A stretch of 64,000 nucleotides of DNA from Flavisolibacter longurius. GTDB taxonomy: Bacteria > Bacteroidota > Bacteroidia > Chitinophagales > Chitinophagaceae. Location: NCBI GenBank assembly GCA_014163555.1, contig JACJGO010000009.1, positions 107,691-171,690 on the forward strand, given 5' to 3'. Below, piece by piece: positions 26,987-36,027 of the stretch; position 1 is the stretch's first letter, and each line of letters begins with the position of its first letter. Below the pieces are notes generated by a model, which ran no database searches, had not been told where the DNA came from, and saw only the letters and a list, made by a program, of their open reading frames with translations. Both the position numbers and the translations under genes were made by a program.

Positions 26987-28498
26987 ATGATGAAAACGAT
27001 TTGCAGTAAAAAGTTCATGTCCGTTTTATCGGGGCTATTGTTTTCTGTTCTGGCATTGGGGCAAGGATCCAAAAAGATGAACATCATCTATATTCTTGCC
27101 GACGATCATCGCTACGATGCCATGGGCTTTATGAACAAAATACCGGGCCTGCAAACCCCCGGCATGGATCGCATGGCAGCAGAAGGTGCCCACATAAAAT
27201 ATGCGTTTGTGTCCACAGCACTGTGTTCGCCCAGCCGGGCTTCCATTCTCACCGGTCAGTATTCGCATACACATACCGTGGTGGACAATGATGCACCACT
27301 GCCGAAAAACCTTGTTTTCTTTCCGCAGTATCTGCAAAAGGCCGGTTACCAGACAGCGTTTTTTGGCAAATGGCACATGGGTAATACCGGCGACAATCCC
27401 CAGCCGGGATTCGACCACTGGCTTAGCTTCCAGGGACAGGGTGTTTACAATACACCAACCTTTAACATTAATGGCAAACGCATCACACAACCGGAAGGCA
27501 GTTATGTGACCGACCTGCTCACAGAAAATACACTCACGTGGTTGAACAACCGTAAAAAGGACAAGCCGTTTTTTGTTTACTTGTCGCACAAAGGCGTGCA
27601 TGCAGAGTTTCAGCCGGCCAAACGGCACGTGGGCAAATACGCCAACCTGCCAGTGATCTGTCCGCCGTCTATGTATCTGACAGCTACCGACAGCAGCAAA
27701 TCATTTGGGATTCGAACCGCACCCAGTACGCCGGTCAATTACCGCGACATACCGCAATGGGTACGCCGCCAGCGTCATAGCTGGCATGGTGTGGATTATA
27801 TGTACCACGGCGCCATTCCGTTTGACCAGTTTTACCATTTGTACCTGGAAACCCTGCAGTCGGTTGACGAAAGCGTAGCCTCTGTTTTAAAATGGGTGGA
27901 AGACAACGGGCTAAAGGAAAATACCATGGTTGTGTATATGGGTGACAATGGCTTTTCCTTCGGCGAGCACGGGCTGATTGACAAGCGTCATGCCTATGAA
28001 GAATCGATGCGGGTGCCGCTGCTGGTTTGGGCACCGGGAATGGTAAAACCGCGGTCGGTAGTGGAGCAGGTTGTGATGAATGTGGACCTGGCGCCGACAT
28101 TTCTGGAACTGGCCGGCGTGAGCAAACCGGCTCAGATGCAGGGGTTTTCATTTACCAATTTGTTGCGGGGCAATGCCGCTGGCTGGCAACGCGACAAAGC
28201 GTTTTATGAATATTATTGGGAGTCGGCGTTTCCGCAAACGCCCACTACATTTGCTGTGCGCAGCGACCGGTACAAGTATATTTATTACAATGGCGTTTGG
28301 GATATCAATGAGTTGTTTGACCTGCAGGCCGATCCGTACGAGATGAATAACCTTATTCGGGATACCGCGTACCGGAAAATTGGCTTGCAGTTAAAAAATG
28401 ATTTGTTCAATTGGCTGGAGCAAACCAATGGTCTGCAGATACCCCTGAAACCTACCATCAATCACCGTAACGATAATTTATACCGTGGCAGTTATTAA
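26987..28498 (+). CDS. Sulfatase, Cys-type formylglycine-dependent
   Basis: A 503-residue secreted sulfatase of the alkaline phosphatase superfamily, with an N-terminal signal segment. The signature CSPSRASILTG (Cys80) provides the Cys that becomes formylglycine. Other blocks: ADDHRYDAMG (metal Asp pair), FFGKWHMG, VYMGDNGFSFGEHG and the C-terminal YNGVWDINELFDLQADPYEM. It removes sulfate or a related ester from a sugar. The formylglycine-generating enzyme gene overlaps its 3' end by 14 bases, so the sulfatase and its maturase are co-produced. In a beta-1,2-glucan locus the substrate is not obvious. Confidence 0.92.
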   Translation: MMKTICSKKFMSVLSGLLFSVLALGQGSKKMNIIYILADDHRYDAMGFMNKIPGLQTPGMDRMAAEGAHIKYAFVSTALCSPSRASILTGQYSHTHTVVDNDAPLPKNLVFFPQYLQKAGYQTAFFGKWHMGNTGDNPQPGFDHWLSFQGQGVYNTPTFNINGKRITQPEGSYVTDLLTENTLTWLNNRKKDKPFFVYLSHKGVHAEFQPAKRHVGKYANLPVICPPSMYLTATDSSKSFGIRTAPSTPVNYRDIPQWVRRQRHSWHGVDYMYHGAIPFDQFYHLYLETLQSVDESVASVLKWVEDNGLKENTMVVYMGDNGFSFGEHGLIDKRHAYEESMRVPLLVWAPGMVKPRSVVEQVVMNVDLAPTFLELAGVSKPAQMQGFSFTNLLRGNAAGWQRDKAFYEYYWESAFPQTPTTFAVRSDRYKYIYYNGVWDINELFDLQADPYEMNNLIRDTAYRKIGLQLKNDLFNWLEQTNGLQIPLKPTINHRNDNLYRGSY

Positions 28499-29618
28499 GC
28501 AGAATAAATTTTTAGTATGGGCCGCTCTTTTTTTTGTAGCCTGTAACAGCACCAATACGAAAGAAACAGGGGAGGCGAAGGTCGATAGTTCAGCCATTGC
28601 CTGTGCAGCGCAGTTGCCTTCAAGGGTGGCTGGTTTGCGTACGCCTGATAGCCTGCCAGTAGCGGGTTCAGGGTTTGAAGGCATGCGATGGATTCCTGGC
28701 GGCAGGGCCCTGATAGGTGCAAGTGATGGAGAAGGCCGACCTGACGAGTATCCCCAACACCAGGTTGAAGTAGATGGGTTTTGGATGGATGAAACAGAAG
28801 TGACCAATGCGCAGTTTCAAAAATTTGTGGCGGCAACCGGCTATGTGACCACCGCAGAACGGGCAGTGGATTGGGAAGAACTGAAAAAACAATTGCCGCC
28901 CGGCACTCCTAAACCCGCTGACAGCCTGCTGGTGGCTGCCTCGCTGGTGTTTATCTCTCCGGCAGGGCCAGTATCCCTGAACGATGCTTCGCAGTGGTGG
29001 AGCTGGAAGCGGGGCGCCAACTGGCGGGAGCCGCAGGGGCCTGGTTCTACCATTAAAGGAAAAGAGGCCTATCCTGTTGTGCATGTGTCGTGGGAAGATG
29101 CACAGGCTTATTGCAAGTGGGCCGGCAAGCGCCTGCCGACCGAAGCCGAGTGGGAGTTTGCCGCCAGGGGCGGAAGCGGTGATGTCGTTTATCCCTGGGG
29201 GATCGAAAAGGTCGAAGCTTCGAAGCCCAAAGCCAATACCTGGCAGGGCGTTTTCCCGGTTAAAAACACGGCCTGGGATGGTTTTACAGGATCTGCCCCG
29301 GTAAAAACGTTTGCGCCTAACAGTTACGGCCTTTATGATATGGCCGGAAACGTTTGGGAATGGTGCAGCGATTGGTACCGGGAAGACTGGTACCAGCAGG
29401 CAAAAAACAGCGTACAGAAAACCCCGGTAGGACCGGCTGAAAGTTTTGACCCGATGGAGCCCACCGTTCCCAAGCGGGTGGTACGCGGCGGGTCTTTCCT
29501 TTGCCACGATGCCTATTGCAAAGGATACCGGGTAACTGCCCGCATGAAAACATCACCCGATACAGGACTGGAGCATACCGGCTTTCGTTGTGTAAAAGAC
29601 ACACCCAAAAAACAGTAA
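28485..29618 (+). CDS. Formylglycine-generating enzyme, lipoprotein form
   Basis: A 377-residue SUMF1-family protein that oxidises the sulfatase Cys to formylglycine using oxygen. The active-site pair is kept: CHDAYC (Cys340 and Cys345) in RGGSFLCHDAYC, matching the paired Cys of human FGE; many SUMF1-domain proteins lack it. Other family blocks: GFWMDETEVTNAQF, HVSWEDAQAYCKWAGKRLPT, and MAGNVWEWCSDWY. The N-terminus has a lipobox (LFFVAC), so it is anchored in the periplasm or at the surface. It starts with GTG at 28485, 14 bases inside the sulfatase gene; translation is probably coupled. Confidence 0.9.
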   Translation: MAVIKQNKFLVWAALFFVACNSTNTKETGEAKVDSSAIACAAQLPSRVAGLRTPDSLPVAGSGFEGMRWIPGGRALIGASDGEGRPDEYPQHQVEVDGFWMDETEVTNAQFQKFVAATGYVTTAERAVDWEELKKQLPPGTPKPADSLLVAASLVFISPAGPVSLNDASQWWSWKRGANWREPQGPGSTIKGKEAYPVVHVSWEDAQAYCKWAGKRLPTEAEWEFAARGGSGDVVYPWGIEKVEASKPKANTWQGVFPVKNTAWDGFTGSAPVKTFAPNSYGLYDMAGNVWEWCSDWYREDWYQQAKNSVQKTPVGPAESFDPMEPTVPKRVVRGGSFLCHDAYCKGYRVTARMKTSPDTGLEHTGFRCVKDTPKKQ

Positions 29619-29619
29619 G

Positions 29620-30435
29620 ATGCAAAAGTTTTTTTCTGTCCCCGCATGGATCGTTTCTATAATCACATTTTTATTTGTTTCCTCCCAAAGCTCGGCTCAA
29701 CAGCTAACACCGGACCTGTCGCTTTACCAAAAAAGATGGCTGGTGCAGGCCGGTGATACGCTACCGTACCGGGTGCTACTTCCCCAAAATTTTGATTCCA
29801 GCAAACAATACCCCGTCGTCTTTTTCCTGCATGGGGCAGGAGAGCGGGGCCGCGATAACGAAAAACAGTTGACGCATGGTGCGAAGTTGTTTTTGCAGCC
29901 CGAAAACCGGAAAGCGTTTCCGGCCATCGTGATTTTTCCGCAGTGTTCACGGGAAAGCTATTGGAGCAATGTGCTGCGTTTGCACGATGAAAAAGGGGCC
30001 CGCAAATTTGAATTTCTTCCCGACGGTACCCCTACGCGGTATATGCAGTTGTTGCAGGAACTGGTGCCGTATGTGGTGCGGACTTACCCGGTGAAAAAGA
30101 ACCAGGTTTATGTGGGCGGACTTTCCATGGGTGGAATGGGAACTTATGAACTGGTGCGCCGCCTGCCTGGAACATTTGCGGCTGCATTTGCCATTTGCGG
30201 CGGAGCCCATCCTTCCACTGCTTCCAAAATAAAAGGAGTTAACTGGTGGCTTTTCCATGGCGGCAAAGACGATGTGGTGCCGCCGCAGGCAACAGAGAAG
30301 ATCCATGAAGCGCTAAAAAAGGCTGGCGCCAATGTTAAGTTCACGCTTTATCCCAACGCTAACCATAACAGTTGGGACCCTGCCTTTGCTGAAAAAGACC
30401 TGCTTTCCTGGTTGTTCTCGAAGAAGAAAAAGTGA
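29620..30435 (+). CDS. Secreted alpha/beta hydrolase (esterase/peptidase-like)
   Basis: A 271-residue protein with a signal peptide (ends near SSQSSAQ). It has the alpha/beta hydrolase layout: VFFLHGAGERG (oxyanion region), GLSMGGMGTYELV with nucleophile Ser169, GGKDDVVPP with the acid, and NANHNSWDP with the catalytic His. It resembles the esterase/feruloyl-esterase-like branch found in many glycan loci. The gene starts one base after the FGE stop. It may remove an ester decoration such as acetate or succinate from the glycan; a peptidase role is less likely. Substrate unknown. Confidence 0.82.
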   Translation: MQKFFSVPAWIVSIITFLFVSSQSSAQQLTPDLSLYQKRWLVQAGDTLPYRVLLPQNFDSSKQYPVVFFLHGAGERGRDNEKQLTHGAKLFLQPENRKAFPAIVIFPQCSRESYWSNVLRLHDEKGARKFEFLPDGTPTRYMQLLQELVPYVVRTYPVKKNQVYVGGLSMGGMGTYELVRRLPGTFAAAFAICGGAHPSTASKIKGVNWWLFHGGKDDVVPPQATEKIHEALKKAGANVKFTLYPNANHNSWDPAFAEKDLLSWLFSKKKK

Positions 30436-30896
30436 GGGGAGTGGTGAGATATTGATACCTACCAATATGAGTTGCGAATCCATTTGTTAGAAAAAGAAAT
30501 TTTTGCAGAATACTCTGTAAGTAATCGCTGCAGATGATTGTACACTTACCAGGCTAGTGAGAATAAAACTGACTTCACAGCAGGTCAAAATGAAAGGCTT
30601 TTAATAATCAAGCTTTGATTCTAAAATCAACAATGATTTAATGCAAGTATAGATGACAATTTATCCATTTTCATTTAAGGTGCTTTCCAACATAAATATG
30701 GCTCTGAAGGAGCACCGTGTTTATAGAACTTAAAAAGCAGATGAATACCGGCTCCAAAGGAGCCTCGTGTTTCTGCCACAGGCAACACGCAGCTCCTTTG
30801 GAGCTGAAGGACCAAGGATGGTGCTACACATGGCTCCTTTGGAGCCCTAATGCTTGTACGACATGATTGAAAATGGAGATGACCCTAACTCACCAC
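30436..30896. other. 461-base gap between convergent genes, holds REP-like element
   Basis: No gene is visible. The first 230 bases are A/T-rich with no clear terminator. The last part holds a four-copy palindromic element (30700-30846). The bases at 30860-30896 look like a degenerate spacer (AACTCACCACTCACCATACA). Confidence 0.5.
30700..30846. repeat. REP-like palindromic element, four copies in two opposed pairs
   Basis: Four copies of a 15-base palindrome. Copy 1 (30700-30714) is degenerate: GGCTCTGAAGGAGCA. Copies 2 (30750-30764, GGCTCCAAAGGAGCC), 3 (30791-30805, AGCTCCTTTGGAGCT) and 4 (30832-30846, GGCTCCTTTGGAGCC) are perfect. Copies 1 and 2 are followed by CGTGTTT; copies 3 and 4 carry the matching tail on the other strand (AACACG before copy 3). 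Copies 2 and 3 therefore face each other and can fold into one long hairpin with GCC-ACA-GGC at its tip. It resembles REP/BIME elements at convergent gene ends and may end both transcripts. Confidence 0.8.
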
Positions 30897-32333
30897 TCAC
30901 CATACATAGCTAGCCACGCCACCTGCCGGCAGGCTAAGGGAGGCCCACTGTTCTTTGTAACGAAGATTGAAATTGACAGCCTGGTCGCTGTCATTTACGG
31001 CAATTACAACGATTTTATTTTCCGGCGTTTTAAAAGCAACGTTGTGCACACTGCCGGCGACGTTCGATCCTATCCGCACCGAACCCGGTGGCACAAACTT
31101 CGATGCATGCGCAATAATATAATACGCAACGTTGCGGGTAATGCCATTGCCAATGGTCAGGGCTCCCTTGCATTCGGTACAGCCACCCGGCGTATGCGGA
31201 CCAAAGCCCGGGTCATTCGCCAGGTTCCATTCCAGTGCGGTTCGGCTCCAGTTGCGCATGGTGCCAACAATCACATTTTTAATATGCCAGCGCAGGTCGC
31301 CGGCAAATTCGCCTTTGGCGCCGGTCCACTGTTCAGTAAAGTAAATGCCTTTGTCGGGATGGGCATTGTGCACCTGCGACAGGGCACTGACGTCTCCGCC
31401 ATAAAGATGAAAAGCCGAGCCTTCCACAAAAGCTTTAGCCGCTGGATCATTTAAGATCGTGATGGGATAATCCGGCCTGTCCGCGTTGTGATCGTAGATA
31501 ATAATTTTTGTGGTGATGCCTGCCGCTTTGAATTTTGGCCCCAGGTGATTTTTGATAAAATCCGCCTGTTGTGCTGCCGTCATATACAAACTGGGATTGT
31601 TGCCCGGGTGCAGCGGTTCGTTCTGCGGGGTAATGGCGTCGACGATGATTCCTTCTGCTTTCATCGCTTGGATGTACTTTACCAGGTAATCGGCGTAAAC
31701 GGAATAATACTGAGGTTCCAGGCTGCCACCTTTGGTGGCATCGTTGTTTTTCATCCAGGCCGGCGGCGACCAGGGCGAACCCATGATCTTTATCGCAGGA
31801 TTAATGGCCAGAATTTCTTTTAGTACCGGGATGAGATTTTCTTTATCCTTTGCAATAGAAAATTGCTGAAGCATTGGGTCAGTTTGACCTGCTGGTAAAT
31901 CATTATAGCTAAAGACGGCGCTGTCCAGGTCCGATGCACCAATGCTGATGCGCAGGTAGCTCACCCGAATACTATTCTCGCCATTGCCAAACAGTTCCTG
32001 CAGGATCTGGGCCCGGTTGCCGGCAGAAAGCTGGTTCAGCAGCATGGCGCTTCCGCCCGTGAGAGTGTACCCAAACCCTTCTATTGTTTGAAATGTTTGA
32101 GAAGGATTCACAACAATTGTGAGATCATTATTTGACTGATTTACGAATGACAGAGAGGGTTGCTTTTTAAGGAGCTGGACACGATCTCCGGTGGTAACCC
32201 AGGCATTTACGGTCCCCAAATCTCCGCTATCGGGTGACGTAGTTGTATTCGTTGCCTTATTGCAGCTTGCTGAAGTAAAAACCTGAAAACAAACCATCAG
32301 CCCCAGTAAGCGCACAAAATAATGTCCACACAT
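30897..32333 (-). CDS. GH30-family glycosidase lipoprotein
   Basis: A 478-residue lipoprotein (FTSASC, then NKATN) of family GH30, which includes glucosylceramidases, beta-1,6-glucanases and xylanases. The acid/base Glu is in TPQNEPLHPGN and the nucleophile Glu in YFTEQWTG. Blocks GFGYTLTGGSA, LRISIGASD and SPWSPPAWMK are typical of the glucosylceramidase-like branch, and a beta-sandwich domain closes the protein. I start at ATG 32333, whose product begins with a good lipoprotein signal; the frame extends to 32468 without support. It is transcribed away from unit 2, and is the only minus-strand gene in the PUL region. Confidence 0.9.
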   Translation of the reverse strand: MCGHYFVRLLGLMVCFQVFTSASCNKATNTTTSPDSGDLGTVNAWVTTGDRVQLLKKQPSLSFVNQSNNDLTIVVNPSQTFQTIEGFGYTLTGGSAMLLNQLSAGNRAQILQELFGNGENSIRVSYLRISIGASDLDSAVFSYNDLPAGQTDPMLQQFSIAKDKENLIPVLKEILAINPAIKIMGSPWSPPAWMKNNDATKGGSLEPQYYSVYADYLVKYIQAMKAEGIIVDAITPQNEPLHPGNNPSLYMTAAQQADFIKNHLGPKFKAAGITTKIIIYDHNADRPDYPITILNDPAAKAFVEGSAFHLYGGDVSALSQVHNAHPDKGIYFTEQWTGAKGEFAGDLRWHIKNVIVGTMRNWSRTALEWNLANDPGFGPHTPGGCTECKGALTIGNGITRNVAYYIIAHASKFVPPGSVRIGSNVAGSVHNVAFKTPENKIVVIAVNDSDQAVNFNLRYKEQWASLSLPAGGVASYVW

Positions 32334-32853
32334 AAAAAGTTTTTTATGAAACAACGATCGTTTCCGAAGGTAGGAAAAGGGTGTGAAAGAATCCATTCCA
32401 GAGGTGTTCATTGACAGAAACGCAAAGTATTTTTCCAAATGAAAACTAGCAGCTAAAGCTATGTCCATTATATGGAAAGATCAGCACCCTTTTACCGGTT
32501 ATAAAAATCATTTTTATAATTCTTTTTGAAGCTGTTATTTTACATTAAATTCAAGGTTCAGGGACGATTGATTGCTAGAAAAATGACTGCTAACGCTACT
32601 ATTTGCCTTACAGGCGTTATTAATTTCGTTTACTGGGAAACCGGTAAAACCAGGCATTGCCAGTTCAGGCTTCAGGCAATTGGTAAATTTTCTTCCCTGT
32701 CATCAGACGCAGTGTATCCTTATCAACAATTTTTATCAACATCATTTTTCCTAAAACACAATCAGCCTATGGATAGCAATACTTCCTGATTCTTTTCCTC
32801 ACAGTTCAGCATTATAAATCAAACCATTTTATTGCTTCAATTTCTATTTCTAT
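32334..32853. other. Divergent regulatory region between GH30 and susC of unit 2
   Basis: 520 bases with no believable gene; a small open frame at 32526-32789 has no recognisable product. The main feature is a perfect inverted repeat TTATAAAAAT-C-ATTTTTATAA (32499-32519), about 165 bases from the GH30 start and 335 from the susC start. CCGG precedes TTATAAAA here; at unit 1 CCGG precedes TTTTATAAAA. The promoter boxes are not clear. The region probably controls GH30 and unit 2 in both directions. Confidence 0.5.
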
Positions 32854-35800
32854 ATGAAAAAAAATTACTCCCTGTATTTGGGTATGCATGCAGGAACAAG
32901 GATGTTGCGTTTATTGCTTGCAGTTGTCATCATCCTGCTGGCAAATTTTCCTCTCTTCGCACAGGTTCGTGTAACCGGAGTGATCTCAGATGAAACGCAA
33001 AAACCTCTGCGGGGCGTTTCCGTTGTTGTAAAAGGAACGAATAATGGTACTACAACCGATGAAAACGGTGGCTTTGTACTGTCTGTACCCGGTGCCGGCA
33101 GCGTACTTGTGATCAGCCACGTTGGCTATGGTACCATTGAACAACGAGTTGGCACAAACACGACGCTGAACCTTAGTCTGTCACCCAGTGGGCAAAGCGC
33201 TTTAAACGAGGTGGTTGTAATTGGTTATGGTACCGCCGCCAAAAGAGACCTTACCGGTTCAATTACTAAAATTGCCGGGAGAGAAGTGGCTGATAAGCCG
33301 AATGCCAATCCGGTTGCTTCGCTACAGGGTAAAGTTGCCGGGCTATCTGTTGTGAATAGCGGTACGCCTGGCCAGCAGCCGGATATCCGTATTCGTGGTA
33401 CGGTGAGTATCGGGCAGGTAAATCCTTTGTATGTTGTGGATGGCATCTTCCAGGACAATATCAACTACTTAAATCCAAATGACATTGAATCCATTGAAGT
33501 ATTAAAAGATCCTTCCTCCCTGGCCATTTTTGGTGTACGCGGGGCTACGGGTGTAATTGCCATCACCACCAAAAAAGCAAGAGCAGGTCAGGTGGTGGTA
33601 AACTTCAACACCAGCTATGGGTTTAAGAATCTTGTTGATAAAATCCAGATGGCTAATGCCGAACAGTTTAAACAATTGTTTGCGCAGGAAAGAGCGAACA
33701 ATGGCATAACCACACCTTACGATTATACCGGGCTAACAGCTGACACTGACTGGATTGATGCGGTAACGAGAACAGGAAAGTTCACCAATAACAATCTCAG
33801 TATCTCCGGAAGCTCGGAACGGAACCGCTTTAATTTTGGCCTTGGCTATATTTATGATGAAGGCATTATCAAACATGAACAATTAAGCCGTTTCACCTTA
33901 AGTCTGAGCGATGAGTTGCGTGTTAGCAATGCGTTCCGTGTAGGCGTAACTCTCAATGCTTCCCGGCAACGCAATCCTTACGGTGCTGGCTGGGTACTGG
34001 ACGCGGCACGAAAGGTGATTCCGCTGCACTCGGCAGAGACGCGGCCCTTCCGTGTGGTAAATCCGTACAACCGTTTTGATACAACCACCATCGATATGTA
34101 TTCTGCTCTGGATGTGGGCCTACAATCGTCAGGTGTCATTAATCCACTGGTTGTGCTGGAAAACGAATGGGATAAAACCAGAGGGTATGAGTACCGCACT
34201 GTCGGTAGCGTATATGGTGAGTTAGCCTTTCTTCAGAACTTCACATTTCGCTCAACGGTGTATGCTGATATGAGTAATGTAAACACCCGTGTGTACACTC
34301 CCCTCTATTATGCATACAATCCCCGGACAAGTCAACCGGAACTTTACAGCCAGAATACACGGGTAGGAGAAAGTGATGAGACGTGGCGTAAGTTTCAACA
34401 GGACCATGTACTGACCTACAAAAAGAATTTTGGTGATCACGGATTAACGGCAACCGGTGGTTTTACGACCTATTATTTTGGATTCTTTGGCCGGTACGGC
34501 AATGCATCTCCGTTCACCGGAATTACAGGACGACCCATTCCGAATGATCCCCGGTTCTGGTATGTTAACAGTGGTTACCAGGACCCGACAAAAACGTCTG
34601 CCAGTTCGGGACAAAGTGAATACACCACGGTTTCCTACTTAGCCAGGGCGCTTTACAATTACCGTAATAAATATTTCCTGAATCTTTCTTTCCGCGATGA
34701 TGCGTCTTCACGCATTCCGGAACTGAACCGCCACCAGAAATTTTGGGCTGTTGGTGCCGCCTGGGATCCTTTGAAAGAAAGTTTCATGCAAAATGTGACA
34801 TTCTTCAGCTCCTTGCGATTGAAGGGTTCTGTCGGTGTATTGGGGAACCAAACCGCTTCGCGGTTAGACGGGGCTCAGTTGAATTATCCGTTCTATCCAA
34901 ATTTACGAACAGGAACAGCAGCCGTGTTTGACAGTGTTGTACACAGACCGGCAGATATCGAATACATCCCCAACCCCGATTTGCGCTGGGAATCAGTTGC
35001 TGCGCAGGAGATTGGGGTAGAGTTTACGGCTTTCAGCAACCGCCTTCGTTTTGAGTTTAACTACTTCAATAAAACAACCAGGGACCTGATGACGTATGTC
35101 AGCCGCGGTAGCTTAGGTTTGAAGGATAAGCTTATCAACGGCGGAAAGATTCGCAACTGGGGCCAGGAGGTGAGTGCAAGCTGGAATCAAAGTGTCTCAA
35201 GAGATTTTAATATTAATGTGAGCGGTAACATTACCTTCTTAAAGAACGAAGTTTTGGAACTGAGCGAAGAACTACCTGCCGGTGTGCTGATCCGGGGTTT
35301 TCAGAACAATGGTTCGGCAGAAGCCCGCACCTTACCCGGTTACCCCATTGGATCTTTCTTTGGTTATGTAGTGGAAGGAATTTACCAAAGCCAGGTTGAC
35401 ATCTTAAAGTCGCCGCCGGCGTCTGCCCTGGGTTCTTACAGACCTGGTGATTTTAAATTTAAAGATGTTGACGGTAATGGTATCATCGATGCAAATGACA
35501 GAACCGTCATCGGCAATCCCACACCCGACTTTATCTATGGAGCTTCGGTAAACCTAAACTACAAAGGCTTTAGCCTTGGCCTGGATGTGAATGGTGTTTA
35601 TGGAAACGAAATATTCAGAACCTGGGGCTCTTTGGAGTCTCCTTTCCAAAGGGTCAATTATGCCGCATTCCAGGCAGAGGCATGGAACGGTCCTGGAACA
35701 TCTAACTGGGTGCCGCTGGTGAGTCAGGCCGATCGGTTTAACTACAACGGTTCAACCTACAACATCGAGGATGGAAGTTATTTCCGCATCCGCAACCTGC

Positions 35801-36009
35801 AACTGGGATATAATTTCGACCGTAATTTTCTCAACCGGTTGCGCATGAGTAATCTTCGGGTGTATATAAACGTGCAAAACCTAAAGACCTGGAAAAATAA
35901 CCAGGGCTATACACCAGAATTTGGCGGTGGTGCCACTGCCTTTGGTTTTGATGATGCCGGTGGTGCAATTCCTAGAGTAACAACTCTTGGGTTAAATGTT
36001 ACTTTCTAA
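32854..36009 (+). CDS. SusC/RagA-family TonB-linked outer membrane transporter, PUL unit 2
   Basis: A 1051-residue transporter with the same layout as the unit 1 SusC: signal peptide (ends near NFPLFAQ), carboxypeptidase-like domain (RVTGVISDETQKPLRGVSVV), TonB-box-like EVVVIGYGTA, plug (VYVVDGI-like LYVVDGIFQDNINYLNPNDI) and C-terminal VTTLGLNVTF. The plug motif NINYLNPNDIESIEVLKDPS is nearly the same as in unit 1, pointing to related substrates. No STN domain. The SusD partner starts 18 bases downstream. Confidence 0.95.
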   Translation: MKKNYSLYLGMHAGTRMLRLLLAVVIILLANFPLFAQVRVTGVISDETQKPLRGVSVVVKGTNNGTTTDENGGFVLSVPGAGSVLVISHVGYGTIEQRVGTNTTLNLSLSPSGQSALNEVVVIGYGTAAKRDLTGSITKIAGREVADKPNANPVASLQGKVAGLSVVNSGTPGQQPDIRIRGTVSIGQVNPLYVVDGIFQDNINYLNPNDIESIEVLKDPSSLAIFGVRGATGVIAITTKKARAGQVVVNFNTSYGFKNLVDKIQMANAEQFKQLFAQERANNGITTPYDYTGLTADTDWIDAVTRTGKFTNNNLSISGSSERNRFNFGLGYIYDEGIIKHEQLSRFTLSLSDELRVSNAFRVGVTLNASRQRNPYGAGWVLDAARKVIPLHSAETRPFRVVNPYNRFDTTTIDMYSALDVGLQSSGVINPLVVLENEWDKTRGYEYRTVGSVYGELAFLQNFTFRSTVYADMSNVNTRVYTPLYYAYNPRTSQPELYSQNTRVGESDETWRKFQQDHVLTYKKNFGDHGLTATGGFTTYYFGFFGRYGNASPFTGITGRPIPNDPRFWYVNSGYQDPTKTSASSGQSEYTTVSYLARALYNYRNKYFLNLSFRDDASSRIPELNRHQKFWAVGAAWDPLKESFMQNVTFFSSLRLKGSVGVLGNQTASRLDGAQLNYPFYPNLRTGTAAVFDSVVHRPADIEYIPNPDLRWESVAAQEIGVEFTAFSNRLRFEFNYFNKTTRDLMTYVSRGSLGLKDKLINGGKIRNWGQEVSASWNQSVSRDFNINVSGNITFLKNEVLELSEELPAGVLIRGFQNNGSAEARTLPGYPIGSFFGYVVEGIYQSQVDILKSPPASALGSYRPGDFKFKDVDGNGIIDANDRTVIGNPTPDFIYGASVNLNYKGFSLGLDVNGVYGNEIFRTWGSLESPFQRVNYAAFQAEAWNGPGTSNWVPLVSQADRFNYNGSTYNIEDGSYFRIRNLQLGYNFDRNFLNRLRMSNLRVYINVQNLKTWKNNQGYTPEFGGGATAFGFDDAGGAIPRVTTLGLNVTF

Positions 36010-36027
36010 TTCTTAAATTCTTGATGA

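Noticed and set aside
30700..30846. CRISPR array
   Set aside because: The copies are palindromic, in both orientations and irregularly spaced, and no cas gene is present.
30867..31454. Plus-strand open frame of 195 codons
   Set aside because: It lies antisense to GH30, whose motifs are strong.
32526..32789. Small plus-strand open frame between GH30 and susC
   Set aside because: No domain, starts with TTG, and lies in a region that looks regulatory.
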